Of a stretch of 64,000 nucleotides of DNA, positions 19,616 to 29,255 are shown one piece after another. This DNA comes from Ulvibacter antarcticus (lineage in GTDB: Bacteria > Bacteroidota > Bacteroidia > Flavobacteriales > Flavobacteriaceae), in the NCBI RefSeq assembly GCF_003688405.1, contig NZ_REFC01000015.1:1-64000 (forward strand), given 5' to 3'. Under the pieces are notes generated by a model that worked only from the letters and a program-made list of their open reading frames with translations, was not told the DNA's origin and did not search any database. Position 1 is the first letter of the stretch. The number at the start of each line of letters is the position of its first letter. The translations under genes were made by a program, and so were the position numbers.

Positions 19616-21151
19616 ATGGCAAACAAGGAGGAATTCTTCGATCACATCAATAACGGCTACGCAACTAAAGGAGAGTCAATTACTCTAGGGGCAGCAATGC
19701 TCGACGGGGAAACACTTACCAATGCCTTTGTGAAGATTCCGTTAAAAACATTAAACCGCCACGGACTGATAGCAGGCGCAACAGGAACGGGAAAAACGAA
19801 AACATTGCAAATTCTGGCCGAAAACCTTTCAGAAAAAGGAATTCCGGTACTTCTTATGGATATGAAAGGTGATTTGAGTGGAATCGCACAACCAAGTCCG
19901 GGTCACGCTAAAATCGATGAGCGTCATGAAAAAATAGGATTGCCTTTTACAGCCAAGAAGTTTCCGGTCGAAATATTATCGATTTCCGACCAAAAAGGGG
20001 TTCGCATGCGAGCTACAGTAAGTGAGTTCGGACCAGTGCTTTTATCGCGTATCATGGATCTTACCGAAACTCAATCGGGAATTGTCTCGGTAATCTTTAA
20101 ATACTGTGACGACAATAAATACCCATTACTTGATCTAAAGGACTTTAAAAAAATATTACAATACACTACCGATGAAGGTAAGGATGAACTAGCAAAAGAT
20201 TACGGAAGGATTTCTACAGCTTCTACTGGCGCTATACTTCGGAAGGTAGTCGAACTTGAACAACAAGGGGCTGATCTGTTTTTTGGAGAAAAATCCTTCG
20301 ACACGGACGATCTTTTAAGAGTTGACGAAAACGGAATGGGATATATCAACATTATTCGTCTTACCGATATTCAGGACAGACCAAAGATGTTCTCTACTTT
20401 TATGCTAAGTCTTTTAGCAGAGATCTATTCAACCTTTCCTGAACAGGGTGACAGTGGAAGACCCGAATTAGTCATCTTTATCGATGAGGCGCATTTAATT
20501 TTTAAAGAAGCGAGCAGTGCGTTGCTTAATCAAATAGAGAGTATTGTAAAATTAATACGTTCTAAAGGGGTTGGACTATACTTCGTAACACAGAATCCAA
20601 CCGATGTGCCGGATGGTGTTTTGAGCCAGTTAGGACTTAAAGTACAACATGCGTTAAGAGCATTTACCGCAAAGGATCGAAAAGCTATAAAACTGACTGC
20701 AGAAAACTACCCGATTTCGGAATATTACAAAACAGACGAGGTGCTCACCTCTCTGGGAATTGGAGAAGCTTTGGTATCGGCGCTCAACGAAAAGGGTATT
20801 CCAACACCTTTGGCAGCTACGATGCTCCGTGCTCCAATGAGCAGGATGGATGTATTGGAAGACAATGAATTAAAAGAGTTAATCGATGAGTCGAAACTTA
20901 TCAAAAAATACAATGATGTCGTGGATCGCGAAAGTGCCTACGAATTATTAAACAAAAAAATTGAAGTCGCCGAACAGGAAGAAGTGAAAGCAAAAGCCGA
21001 AAAAGAAAAAAAGGCTGCTGAGCAATCTTCATCAGGAAGTTCCAGACGAAGAAGTAGCAGTAAGTCTACTCAAAGTGTGTGGATTAAAACGCTTTCAAGT
21101 CCGACAGTGATTCGCAGTGTTTTGGGAATACTTGGTAAAATGATGCGTTAA
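19616..21151 (+). CDS. HerA/FtsK-like ATPase, DUF853 family
   Basis: 511 residues from ATG 19616, chosen over an in-frame upstream start at 19589 because of the family-like beginning MANKEEFFDHI. It is a P-loop ATPase: Walker A GATGTGKT (54-61), 'LLMDMKGDLSGI', Walker B VIFIDEAH (D290, E291) and sensor FVTQNPTDVP. The C-terminus (about 445-500) is a charged, Ser-rich linker and a short basic tail. DUF853 proteins resemble HerA DNA translocases, but their role is not established. No nuclease neighbour of the HerA-NurA type is seen. Likely monocistronic. Confidence 0.88.
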   Translation: MANKEEFFDHINNGYATKGESITLGAAMLDGETLTNAFVKIPLKTLNRHGLIAGATGTGKTKTLQILAENLSEKGIPVLLMDMKGDLSGIAQPSPGHAKIDERHEKIGLPFTAKKFPVEILSISDQKGVRMRATVSEFGPVLLSRIMDLTETQSGIVSVIFKYCDDNKYPLLDLKDFKKILQYTTDEGKDELAKDYGRISTASTGAILRKVVELEQQGADLFFGEKSFDTDDLLRVDENGMGYINIIRLTDIQDRPKMFSTFMLSLLAEIYSTFPEQGDSGRPELVIFIDEAHLIFKEASSALLNQIESIVKLIRSKGVGLYFVTQNPTDVPDGVLSQLGLKVQHALRAFTAKDRKAIKLTAENYPISEYYKTDEVLTSLGIGEALVSALNEKGIPTPLAATMLRAPMSRMDVLEDNELKELIDESKLIKKYNDVVDRESAYELLNKKIEVAEQEEVKAKAEKEKKAAEQSSSGSSRRRSSSKSTQSVWIKTLSSPTVIRSVLGILGKMMR

Positions 21152-21220
21152 ACTAGTACCTTAATAAGACAAAAACTAATTAAATTATAATTTAAAATAC
21201 CCGCTACTGCGGAAAAAGCT

Positions 21221-21799
21221 ATGAAAAAGACTTTATTTATTGTTGCAATTACAGCCCTATTATTTATACAATGTGGAAAAGATAATAATCCGTTTTCAAT
21301 TCAGAAAGGGGCAATTGGCAATCTAACAAAAGATATACAGATGAAGCAGATCGATTCGTTGTTTGCGAACGATTCGATAGTAAAATTAAACCCTATTAAA
21401 GATGCGATAGGAACTCAGGGTGAGGTTGAAATCTATGAAAAAGGTGGTAATAAACTATTATTGTTATCTCCGGCAGACGAGAGTGATCCAAATTCGAAAA
21501 TCACCAATGTACAAGTATTCGACAGTCGTTACCAAACAGATAAAGGTTTAAACAGCGCAAGCCGATTTAAAGACATTAAGGCCAATTACACGATTTCAGA
21601 TGTGCAAACTACTATTAATGCGGTTGTAGTTTTCTTAGAAGGATCGGATGTATTTGTAACGATCGATAAAAAGGAATTACCAGAAAATTTAAGATACAAT
21701 CCGACAATCACTGTTGAGCCTAGTCAGATTCCTGATGAGGCAGCATTTAAGTATTTTTATATAGGTTGGGATATTGATGATTCGAAACCAAGTGAATAA
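21221..21799 (+). CDS. Putative lipoprotein, unknown function
   Basis: 192 residues. Signal peptide with lipobox ALLFIQC (C18). The body mixes acidic and beta-prone segments, with 'IGTQGEVEIYEKGGNKLLLLSP' type strands near residues 65-85. I do not recognise the family. It lies 69 bases after the HerA-like gene and just before the LytTR regulator on the same strand. Confidence 0.7.
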   Translation: MKKTLFIVAITALLFIQCGKDNNPFSIQKGAIGNLTKDIQMKQIDSLFANDSIVKLNPIKDAIGTQGEVEIYEKGGNKLLLLSPADESDPNSKITNVQVFDSRYQTDKGLNSASRFKDIKANYTISDVQTTINAVVVFLEGSDVFVTIDKKELPENLRYNPTITVEPSQIPDEAAFKYFYIGWDIDDSKPSE

Positions 21800-21873
21800 G
21801 TGACAGAAACTTAAAATATGATATTATAATTGACCGTCCATTAAATAGAAGACGAAGTATTGTTATCATTACA

Positions 21874-22692
21874 TTGTTATTGGTAATTGCCATTACTTTT
21901 GAAACATTTCAGCAGTTATATTATATCAACAGATATGATATTAATGATACTGTTACTTTTTTTGATCTTCTGAAAAGTCAGTCGTACAAATGGTTGATTT
22001 GGGTCATTTTAACGATTCCTCTTTTTTTTTACATCCGAAGGAGAGCGAATAGCGAGGAACAGCGATTAATTGACTTTGTGAAATTGGGAGTCTTTATTAT
22101 TTCGCTCGTTTTTCTGAATGTATTGATTGTCTCTCTAATTCAACATTTCCAATCTAATGACTGGTTTTCCTGGAGTTTGTTGGCACAAGAATACATTCCG
22201 TTTTTTACTTTTCAGAAAGCACCTATTTACACCTTGGGTTATATCTCTGTTTGCATCATTCTATACTTTTACTTTAATAACATCGAATTACAGTTTCAAG
22301 TACAGGAACTTTCCGAATTAAAAGACAATAACCTCGAATTGTATAACGAGTTAAAGTCTCAAATCAATGATAAAACTACTATCCTAAATATCAAAATTGG
22401 GAACAAACGTAAGATTATTCCGGTGGAGAATATTTTATGGATCGAAGCCGACGATTATTGTGCTAAAGTTCACCTTGTAGATGGGAATTCATATACGATG
22501 CGTAGTACGCTTAAAAATCTGGAGCAGAAGCTTCAAAATCCGTTTTTACGAGTCCACAGAAAAGCGATCGTAAATATGAGAATGGCAAAGGAACTCAGAA
22601 ATGGATCATCTCTTTCTCTCATTCTAAATAATGATCTTGAGGTTCCGGTTTCTAAAAGCAATCTTCGGGCTATAAATGAATACATTTCTTAA
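21874..22692 (+). CDS. Membrane-bound LytTR-family transcription regulator
   Basis: About four hydrophobic segments (for example LLVIAITFETF, WLIWVILTIPLFFYI, LGVFIISLVFLNVLIVSLI, YISVCIILYFYF) are followed by a short coiled region. A LytTR DNA-binding domain fills about residues 170-270 (IPVENILWIEADDYCAKVHL, 'RVHRKAIVNM'). It likely senses an envelope signal directly. The start is unclear: the frame is open from 21796 but has no ATG or GTG before the first membrane segment. TTG 21874 gives 272 residues, while ATT near 21823 would add the basic IDRPLNRRRS before the helix. Confidence 0.8.
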   Translation: MLLVIAITFETFQQLYYINRYDINDTVTFFDLLKSQSYKWLIWVILTIPLFFYIRRRANSEEQRLIDFVKLGVFIISLVFLNVLIVSLIQHFQSNDWFSWSLLAQEYIPFFTFQKAPIYTLGYISVCIILYFYFNNIELQFQVQELSELKDNNLELYNELKSQINDKTTILNIKIGNKRKIIPVENILWIEADDYCAKVHLVDGNSYTMRSTLKNLEQKLQNPFLRVHRKAIVNMRMAKELRNGSSLSLILNNDLEVPVSKSNLRAINEYIS

Positions 22693-22874
22693 GACCTTCG
22701 AACTCTTTACTGCGATAAAAGTATCACTCACTGCACTTTTTCGGGACATTTCTTACAATTTAATCACTTTGCGACCACTAACTGCAAAACCCGACTTCCT
22801 CACTGCATAAGCCTATTTTTTTCAGCTCTTTTTAGTTTGATTTGATGTATTAATTAACTTTAAAATTAAGCGTC

Positions 22875-24002
22875 ATGAAAAATTTAAAAAAACTACTCAT
22901 TATCTGCACGTTAATGGCAAGCGTGCATTCCATTTCACAAATTAGATACTATGCCAGCAATCGTACCTTGAACGCCGTAAATACGTATCAGGAAGATGGC
23001 AGCTTCATTGAAGAATTTATCGCACAAAACGAGGGAGGCCTCAGCAACCCACAAGATATTTTACTTCATCCCGAAGGTTTCTATCTTATAACCGGAAGCG
23101 ACAATCCACAAATAAAAAAATTTGACATCGAAACCGGAGCATATCTTGGAGACTGGAGCGACCCTGCTTTTAATCTAGGAAGACCTTCAAAAATGTCCAT
23201 TGGTCCGGATAACCTATTGTATGTAACGCAATGGGGAACTACAGCTGCTACTGCAAAAATTGTTCGTTTTGATATGGCAGGAAACTATTTAGGGCCTTTT
23301 ACGCCGATTGCTCCAACTGGGATGGGTCATGTTTGGGATGCAGGCGGTAATTTCTATCTCGCTGTTTTTGGTGTTAACACTGGGGTTGGAACTGTAAAAA
23401 AGTACGACCTTGAGGGTAATTTCATTGAAGACTTTATAGACAGTACTATTTTGGAAAACCCTACGTATATATGGTGGGATAATAATGGAGATATGCTCGT
23501 TCAGGATTATACGCAAGGGAAAGTGCTTCGTTACGATTCGGAAGGAAATTATTTAGAAGACTATATTACCGGACTCAATAATCCGGAAGGCTATACTTTT
23601 TTACCTAATGGGAATTTATTGATTTCTGAAAGAGGCGCTAACCTTGTTAGTGAATTCGATCCTTCAGGTAATTTTATTGGACGTTGGGATAATGGCGGAA
23701 CCCTCGAGGGACCCAATTTTATTGAAGCGATCGATGTTTCTATCTTATCAACAGCAGATCACCAAATCACATCGACTATAGTTACTCCATCAGTTGGTAC
23801 TCTCTTTACTCTGAATATCGAAATTTCTCAAAATATTACCGATTTACAGGTATTCGATCTTAATGGTAGAAGAATAGATAATATCGACCTCCAACAATCT
23901 CACAGCTGGAATGCAACTAATTTAAATGAAGGTGTCTATTTTATACTGGCGACTACTTCTGAAGATAAAAAACTCACTCAGAAAATTATCGTAAAAAAGT
24001 AA
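22875..24002 (+). CDS. T9SS-exported beta-propeller (NHL-like) protein
   Basis: 375 residues with a signal peptide (ending SVHSISQ). Residues about 25-290 hold repeated strands of NHL/SMP-30-like propeller type, each with the pattern '(K/R)(F/Y)D..G(N/A)(Y/F)(L/I)'. The final 85 residues are a type A T9SS sorting domain, with LQVFDLNGRRI, 'NLNEGVYFI' and a C-terminal KKLTQKIIVKK. It is therefore probably released or anchored at the cell surface. The membrane LytTR regulator is directly upstream and could control it; that is inference from position. Confidence 0.85.
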   Translation: MKNLKKLLIICTLMASVHSISQIRYYASNRTLNAVNTYQEDGSFIEEFIAQNEGGLSNPQDILLHPEGFYLITGSDNPQIKKFDIETGAYLGDWSDPAFNLGRPSKMSIGPDNLLYVTQWGTTAATAKIVRFDMAGNYLGPFTPIAPTGMGHVWDAGGNFYLAVFGVNTGVGTVKKYDLEGNFIEDFIDSTILENPTYIWWDNNGDMLVQDYTQGKVLRYDSEGNYLEDYITGLNNPEGYTFLPNGNLLISERGANLVSEFDPSGNFIGRWDNGGTLEGPNFIEAIDVSILSTADHQITSTIVTPSVGTLFTLNIEISQNITDLQVFDLNGRRIDNIDLQQSHSWNATNLNEGVYFILATTSEDKKLTQKIIVKK

Positions 24003-24170
24003 GAACATTTTTTCACAAACAAAGCACCAAATGAAATGGATGGATTTATTCACAAGGTTTTTTTTGAGACAATCAAACTAAAAATTGGATTGGCAAAATT
24101 TTGTTAATTCCTATGTAGAGAAGCCTAATAAATCTTATTTTTAAAGAATAACCATCAAAACAATTATATT

Positions 24171-24356
24171 ATGATAAAGATTTTAGGGTTCATTCTTACT
24201 TTTGGAGGTGCAATTTCATTAGTAATTGGTGTTCTTGGAGCATTTGGAAGTATGGATAGTGGTGTTAGTCCGTGGCCACTAATTATCCTCGGAGTAATTT
24301 TCTTTTTTGCCGGCATAGGTCTTCTCAAATACCGTAAAGATACCGATCAAACTTAA
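24171..24356 (+). CDS. Small two-helix membrane protein
   Basis: 61 residues, two hydrophobic helices (FILTFGGAISLVIGVLGAFG and PLIILGVIFFFAGIGLL) and a charged C-tail (KYRKDTDQT). Family not recognised. It is followed after three bases by a region with a strong terminator, supporting a real transcription unit. Confidence 0.65.
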   Translation: MIKILGFILTFGGAISLVIGVLGAFGSMDSGVSPWPLIILGVIFFFAGIGLLKYRKDTDQT

Positions 24357-24365
24357 GTATATACG

Positions 24366-24388
24366 CCCCCTATTTAGGGGGTTTTTTT
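24366..24388 (+). terminator. Terminator after the small membrane protein
   Basis: CCCCCTA-TT-TAGGGGG stem followed by seven Ts. Confidence 0.85.
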
Positions 24389-24411
24389 ATCTCCAGAATT
24401 ATAGTAATTTA

Positions 24412-26064
24412 ATGCCTTCACAGCACTCATCAACCAATATGTTAACAACCAAAGAAAAAAGTGAATACCGAAATGAGCTATTCAGGCATCTGGATGGCAT
24501 TGCGATTGCACCAGTAGCCTATGCATTAAAAGAAAAAGGCATCTTAGATTTTTTACTAAAAAAAGATCATTTTACCTTAACTGAAATTTCCAAAAAATTT
24601 GAAACCAACGAAGGTTATTTAAATGTGGCTTTGCGCCTTTTAGCTTCACAAGCTTGGTTAGATTACAACGTCGACCCTTTGACTGATATAGTTACTGTTT
24701 CTAAAAATGAAAAGAGCAGTATTGCCTTTAATTTGTCAGATCGCTATTTTGATGTGGTCAATTTCTTGAAAGTTTCTGAAGAGTTTCACCCACGTGATTT
24801 TGAATTGGAACAATTTTCTGTTCTGAATAAAATACTAAACAAATACAAAAATAATGAGTTCGAGGCTACTTCTGAAATAGCTGAAGTACGCGACATTGAG
24901 TACCAGATCCAAATGCACATTGAAGGTGTTTTGGTTGGGCCAATCACTGTTTTTCTGGGTATGGACGGTATGTTTCATAAATATTTTATGGAAGCTTCCT
25001 TTAGCGCAGACGAGTTTCATGAAGATCCGATGAGCTTCAGTAAAATTCTGGACTTTTTCACCTTTCTTGGGTGGTTCAATAAGAAAAATGATCATTACCG
25101 TTTTACAAATAAAGGACTGTTCTTTGCAAGGCGCTCGTCAGCCTACGGAGTAACCGTTTCCTATATTCCAACCTTCAGAAGAGTGGACGAGCTTATTTTT
25201 GGGAATCCAAATCTCTTCCGAAGCTCTCTTCCTAATGCTCCTGAAATTCATGTCGATAGAGAAATGAACGTTTGGGGAAGTGGTGGTGCACATTCTGCCT
25301 ATTTTAAAAAAATAGACGATATAATTATTGAACTTTTTAACAGACCTATTGAAGAGCAACCCCGAGGCATTTTGGATATGGGATGTGGCAACGGCGCTTT
25401 CCTCATCCATCTTTTTGAAGTTATTGAACAACGTACCAAACGTGGTGCATTACTCGAACAATACCCCTTATTTTTGGTGGGAGTAGATTACAATAAAACG
25501 GCACTCAAAGTAACACGTGCAAATCTAGTGAAAGCTGATATTTGGGCAAAAGTTATCTGGGGTGATATTGGAGATCCACTTACATTAGAAACAGATATTC
25601 GTGAGAATTACAATATAGAACTTTCAGATCTACTTAATGTTCGCTCGTTTCTGGATCATAATCGTCCATGGAGTGAACCCATAAGCAAGTCGGAACTATC
25701 AAGTAGCTCTTCCGGCGCCTTTGCTAGTTGCGGAAAACGACTTTCTAATGCTGATGTTGAAAGTAATCTAAGAGAGCACTTCGAAAAATGGGCGCCTTTT
25801 ATTCAAAAATTCGGATTGCTTTTAATAGAACTCCATACCATTGATTCTAAAATAGCAGCAAGAAATATTGGAAAGACTGCTACAACTGCCTACGACGCCA
25901 CTCATGGGTTTTCAGATCAATATATAGTAGAACTCGAAGTATTTAATAAAGTGACCAAACTTACTGGTTTGCATTCGGTAGAGAAGCATTTTTCGAAATT
26001 TCCAGACAACGAATTGGCGACTGTTAGCATTCAGTATCTAGTGGGAAACTCAACAAAATCTTAA
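24412..26064 (+). CDS. SAM methyltransferase-like protein resembling AprA MT1
   Basis: 550 residues; a second in-frame ATG at 24439 is an equal candidate start. The first 110 residues look like a winged helix (ALKEKGILDFLL, LTEISKKFETNEGYL), as in O-methyltransferases. A central helical region of about 120-300 follows. A Rossmann methyltransferase core starts with motif I LDMGCGNGAF, near residue 323, with later VGVDYN and RSFLDHNRPW. That last motif and the layout recall the AprA-related methyltransferase-like domains of polyketide enzymes, here free-standing; this is from memory and uncertain. It starts a tight three-gene operon with VOC and AI-2E-type genes. Confidence 0.65.
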   Translation: MPSQHSSTNMLTTKEKSEYRNELFRHLDGIAIAPVAYALKEKGILDFLLKKDHFTLTEISKKFETNEGYLNVALRLLASQAWLDYNVDPLTDIVTVSKNEKSSIAFNLSDRYFDVVNFLKVSEEFHPRDFELEQFSVLNKILNKYKNNEFEATSEIAEVRDIEYQIQMHIEGVLVGPITVFLGMDGMFHKYFMEASFSADEFHEDPMSFSKILDFFTFLGWFNKKNDHYRFTNKGLFFARRSSAYGVTVSYIPTFRRVDELIFGNPNLFRSSLPNAPEIHVDREMNVWGSGGAHSAYFKKIDDIIIELFNRPIEEQPRGILDMGCGNGAFLIHLFEVIEQRTKRGALLEQYPLFLVGVDYNKTALKVTRANLVKADIWAKVIWGDIGDPLTLETDIRENYNIELSDLLNVRSFLDHNRPWSEPISKSELSSSSSGAFASCGKRLSNADVESNLREHFEKWAPFIQKFGLLLIELHTIDSKIAARNIGKTATTAYDATHGFSDQYIVELEVFNKVTKLTGLHSVEKHFSKFPDNELATVSIQYLVGNSTKS

Positions 26065-26067
26065 ACT

Positions 26068-26493
26068 ATGAATAATAATTTACGCCCCTTTCATTTAGCC
26101 ATTCCGGTGAAACATTTGGAGAATAACCGAAAGTTCTATCGTGATATTCTGGGTTGCGAGGAAGGTAGGAGTAGCGACCATTGGGTTGATTTCAATTTTT
26201 TTGGTCACCAATTGGTCATTCATCTAAACGAAAAAGCTTCAGAAGTAGTTCCAACAAATGCTGTAGACGGTAAATCGGTTCCTATACCGCATTTTGGGGT
26301 GGTGTTAGATATGACTAGCTTTTCAAAACTTTCAGAAAGATTAAAAAGTAAAAGCATTAAATTTATCATTGAGCCGTATATTCGCTTTGAAGGGCTGGCG
26401 GGAGAACAGGCGACCATGTTTTTTGAAGATCCTTCCGGAAACGCCCTCGAATTCAAAGCATTTAAAGATTTAACCCAACTATTCACTACCTAA
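26068..26493 (+). CDS. VOC-family (glyoxalase/dioxygenase-like) protein
   Basis: 141 residues, the size of a single vicinal-oxygen-chelate domain pair. Candidate metal ligands are H9 (PFHLAIPV), H75 ([10 protein letters not shown]) and E128 (NALEFK), giving the H-H-E triad of extradiol-dioxygenase-like members. 'FFEDPSGN' is typical. Cytoplasmic. It begins four bases after the methyltransferase stop and ends four bases before the transporter, so the three are co-expressed. Substrate unknown. Confidence 0.85.
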   Translation: MNNNLRPFHLAIPVKHLENNRKFYRDILGCEEGRSSDHWVDFNFFGHQLVIHLNEKASEVVPTNAVDGKSVPIPHFGVVLDMTSFSKLSERLKSKSIKFIIEPYIRFEGLAGEQATMFFEDPSGNALEFKAFKDLTQLFTT

Positions 26494-26496
26494 CCC

Positions 26497-27531
26497 ATGC
26501 ATAAGAAGATCCCACCAAAAATTATCAGGCAAATTTTTATGCTTTTATTAATCCTAGTAATGGGATCGCTAATTTTTAGCGAAATGCTACCATATCTATC
26601 GGGTGTTTTGGGGGCAATCACTTTCTATGTACTCATGCGAAAGTGGATGACCAAACTAATTGGTAAAGGATGGAAACCAACTTGGGCTGCCGCTTTTTTA
26701 ATGCTGCTATCCTTTGTGTGTATTCTCATCCCGATTTCGGGTATTGTTGTCATGCTTACCAATAAGATTAGTAATGCGGTGCGTAATTCTGAAAGGGTAA
26801 TCACTGCTTTTAAAACTCAACTAAGCTCCATGGAGGATAAATTTGGGTATGACCTGAGTTCCCAAATTGATACTGGTGCGATTTCAACCTGGATTTCAGA
26901 TAGCCTTCAAAACTTTGCCGGAAGCACTTTTAACATCATAATTGCAATAGGAATCATGTACTTCTTACTCTATTATATGCTTACTAATCGCAGTGAGTTA
27001 AGAGATTCGCTTTTCGAATATATCCCACTCAATTCAGATAGCCTTAAAGCGATAGGTGATGAAGCATATGCCATGGTTCGCTCCAATGCACTTGGAATCC
27101 CCTTGGTAGCAGTAGCACAAGGGATTATTGCCCTAATTGGGTTTCTTATTTTTGGCATCGACGACCCATTTTTCTGGTTCGTTATTGTGACCATTGGTTC
27201 TATGATCCCTTTCGTTGGTACTTTAATTGGAATAATTCCTGTTTTTATACTTACACTCTCGGCAGGGCACGATTTTCAAGCTTGGGGGATTTTAATTTAT
27301 GGATTTGTGATTGTTGGCTCCACCGATAATATCATCCGGCTATATGTGCTTCAAAAATTGGATAATGTACATCCGCTCATTACGCTACTAGGTGTGATTG
27401 TTGGTGTCCCCCTATTTGGATTTATCGGACTTATATTCGGTCCATTACTTATTAGTTTGTTTCTTATAATCGTCAAGATCTACAAGGAAGAATATGGTAA
27501 GAAGTTAGGTCATGCTGAAGAACATTTATAA
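26497..27531 (+). CDS. AI-2E family transporter (TqsA/PerM-like)
   Basis: 344 residues with about eight membrane helices, split 3 + 5 by a soluble stretch (about 90-130) as in the family. Signatures include MIPFVGTLIGIIPVFIL and HPLITLLGVIVGVPLFGF near the C-terminus. Members export small molecules or act as Na+/H+ exchangers; the AI-2 link was shown for few. Last gene of the methyltransferase-VOC-transporter operon, so it may export that pathway's product (inference). Confidence 0.88.
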   Translation: MHKKIPPKIIRQIFMLLLILVMGSLIFSEMLPYLSGVLGAITFYVLMRKWMTKLIGKGWKPTWAAAFLMLLSFVCILIPISGIVVMLTNKISNAVRNSERVITAFKTQLSSMEDKFGYDLSSQIDTGAISTWISDSLQNFAGSTFNIIIAIGIMYFLLYYMLTNRSELRDSLFEYIPLNSDSLKAIGDEAYAMVRSNALGIPLVAVAQGIIALIGFLIFGIDDPFFWFVIVTIGSMIPFVGTLIGIIPVFILTLSAGHDFQAWGILIYGFVIVGSTDNIIRLYVLQKLDNVHPLITLLGVIVGVPLFGFIGLIFGPLLISLFLIIVKIYKEEYGKKLGHAEEHL

Positions 27532-27746
27532 TTAATAATCATTATTTCCATACTTGCTTTTGATTTTTGAAAGGTCGGATAATTCTTTTTTATGCTTCGG
27601 AAGTGACCTGAATATTGTAATTATAAGGATTTTGAGTCTGCAATCCTTCTGAAGGAGTATCGTTGCATTACAATTTGGAGATTATAACATAATTTTAAAT
27701 ATAAGTCCGAAACCGATTCTGTAACTTTATATTCAAAATTAATTAT

Positions 27747-28187
27747 ATGTCGTTAAAAAATTTACTTGATAAGATCTATTTTAACCCTGGAAACAGAGAT
27801 GAGGTTGTAGATGAAAGCTATGTGGAAGATGAAGTGGTTAAAATCAATGAAGATGATGTAGAAATCTTGCTTGAAAGTGAGGAAGCAATATCCAAAAAAT
27901 TTAGTGGATCGAATAGCCTGTCTAAATATATCGATTTAGCGAAAATTATGATGGGAATGGTAAAAGATATAAAAAAGGGAGATTACAAGAATGTCCCATG
28001 GTTTACCATCGCAACCATTGTTATGGCATTGCTTTATGTACTCAACCCAATGGATTTAATTCCTGATTTTATTCCTGGACTTGGTTATATAGATGATATT
28101 GCAGTACTAACACTGGGAGTTGGTTGGATCGAATCGGATCTCCATCGATATTTGGACTGGAAACTTTCCGAAGGCAAAGGAATCTAA
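27747..28187 (+). CDS. YkvA-family (DUF1232) membrane protein
   Basis: 146 residues. The acidic N-terminal 50 residues are unique. The DUF1232 core is at about 85-130, VLNPMDLIPDFIPGLGYIDD, partly hydrophobic. Function unknown. Its last four bases overlap the convergent folD stop. Confidence 0.85.
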   Translation: MSLKNLLDKIYFNPGNRDEVVDESYVEDEVVKINEDDVEILLESEEAISKKFSGSNSLSKYIDLAKIMMGMVKDIKKGDYKNVPWFTIATIVMALLYVLNPMDLIPDFIPGLGYIDDIAVLTLGVGWIESDLHRYLDWKLSEGKGI

Positions 28188-29065
28188 GAATTTTTTCGCT
28201 GTTCTCTTGCTAACAATGTATTTTTAAGTAACATCGCAATGGTCATAGGACCAACACCACCCGGTACTGGAGTGATAAAACTTGCTTTCTTACTCACATT
28301 AGCGAAATCAACATCCCCTGTAATAACGTAACCTTTGGAATGTGTGTCATCAGCAACTCGGGTGATTCCAACATCGATCACTACAGCGTCGTCCTTCACC
28401 ATTTCCGCCTTTAGAAAATTAGGGACTCCTAAGGCCGAAATAATAATATCTGCTTGTGACGTAATTTGAGTTATATTTTTGGTATTGCTATGCGTGAGTG
28501 TAACCGTACTATTTCCCGGCCAACCTTTACGACTCATTAAAATACTCATTGGTCTTCCAACAATATGGCTTCTTCCAATAACCACAGTATGTTTTCCTTT
28601 TGTATCTACTTTGTAACGCTCCAATAACTCAAGAATTCCAAATGGTGTAGCAGGAATAAAAGTACTCATATCTAGTGCCATCTTTCCGAAGTTCTCAGGA
28701 TGAAAGCCATCCACATCCTTAGAAGGATCTACGGCTAATAAAACTTTTTGCGTATTGATTTGTGGAGGCAATGGTAATTGTATGATAAAACCATCGATAT
28801 CATCATTATTATTAAGCTCTTCAATTTTCTGAAGTAATTCAACTTCGCTGGTCGTATGTGGAAGTCGTATCATGGTAGATTCAAAACCTACACGCTCGCA
28901 GGAACGTACTTTACTCCCAACATAGGTAAGACTTGCGCCATCGTCACCTACAAGTACCGCCGCTAAATGTGGCACTTTCTCTCCGGCATCTTTCATCTTC
29001 TGCACCTCTGCTGCAATTTCATTTTTAATGTCGTTGCTTACTTTTTTTCCGTCGAGAATGGTCAT
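28184..29065 (-). CDS. folD: Bifunctional methylenetetrahydrofolate dehydrogenase/cyclohydrolase
   Basis: Interconverts 5,10-methylene-, 5,10-methenyl- and 10-formyl-tetrahydrofolate, with NADP. 293 residues, normal length. Motifs: 'LTYVGSKVRSCERVGF' with the catalytic Tyr-Lys pair, DVDGFHPENFGKM, PATPFGI, VIGRSHIVGRPMS (cofactor loop) and the C-terminal PVPGGVGPMT. Monocistronic; overlaps the DUF1232 gene end by four bases in convergent orientation. Confidence 0.96.
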   Translation of the reverse strand: MTILDGKKVSNDIKNEIAAEVQKMKDAGEKVPHLAAVLVGDDGASLTYVGSKVRSCERVGFESTMIRLPHTTSEVELLQKIEELNNNDDIDGFIIQLPLPPQINTQKVLLAVDPSKDVDGFHPENFGKMALDMSTFIPATPFGILELLERYKVDTKGKHTVVIGRSHIVGRPMSILMSRKGWPGNSTVTLTHSNTKNITQITSQADIIISALGVPNFLKAEMVKDDAVVIDVGITRVADDTHSKGYVITGDVDFANVSKKASFITPVPGGVGPMTIAMLLKNTLLAREQRKNS

Positions 29066-29084
29066 TTGTTAAGTTTTCAGTAGG

Positions 29085-29250
29085 CAGTTGCAGTTGACAG
29101 TTATACTCCAAATTTGCCTAGATTATTCATTGTAAAATTTAAAAGTCTGTCAACTTCCAAACATTAAAGGTCAATTTTATTTACTTCAGCATCCATCACA
29201 TACTGCGACTGTAAACTGTTCACTGCTCACTGATCGCTGTTCACTGATTA
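29085..29250. repeat. Degenerate short repeats between folD and ffh
   Basis: The 190-base gap carries imperfect CAGT/ACTG-rich units, for example CAGTTGCAGTTGACAGTT and CTGTTCACTGCTCACTGATC followed by CTGTTCACTGATTACT. No gene is seen. Such decaying repeats are common between flavobacterial genes. Confidence 0.55.
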
Positions 29251-29255
29251 CTACA

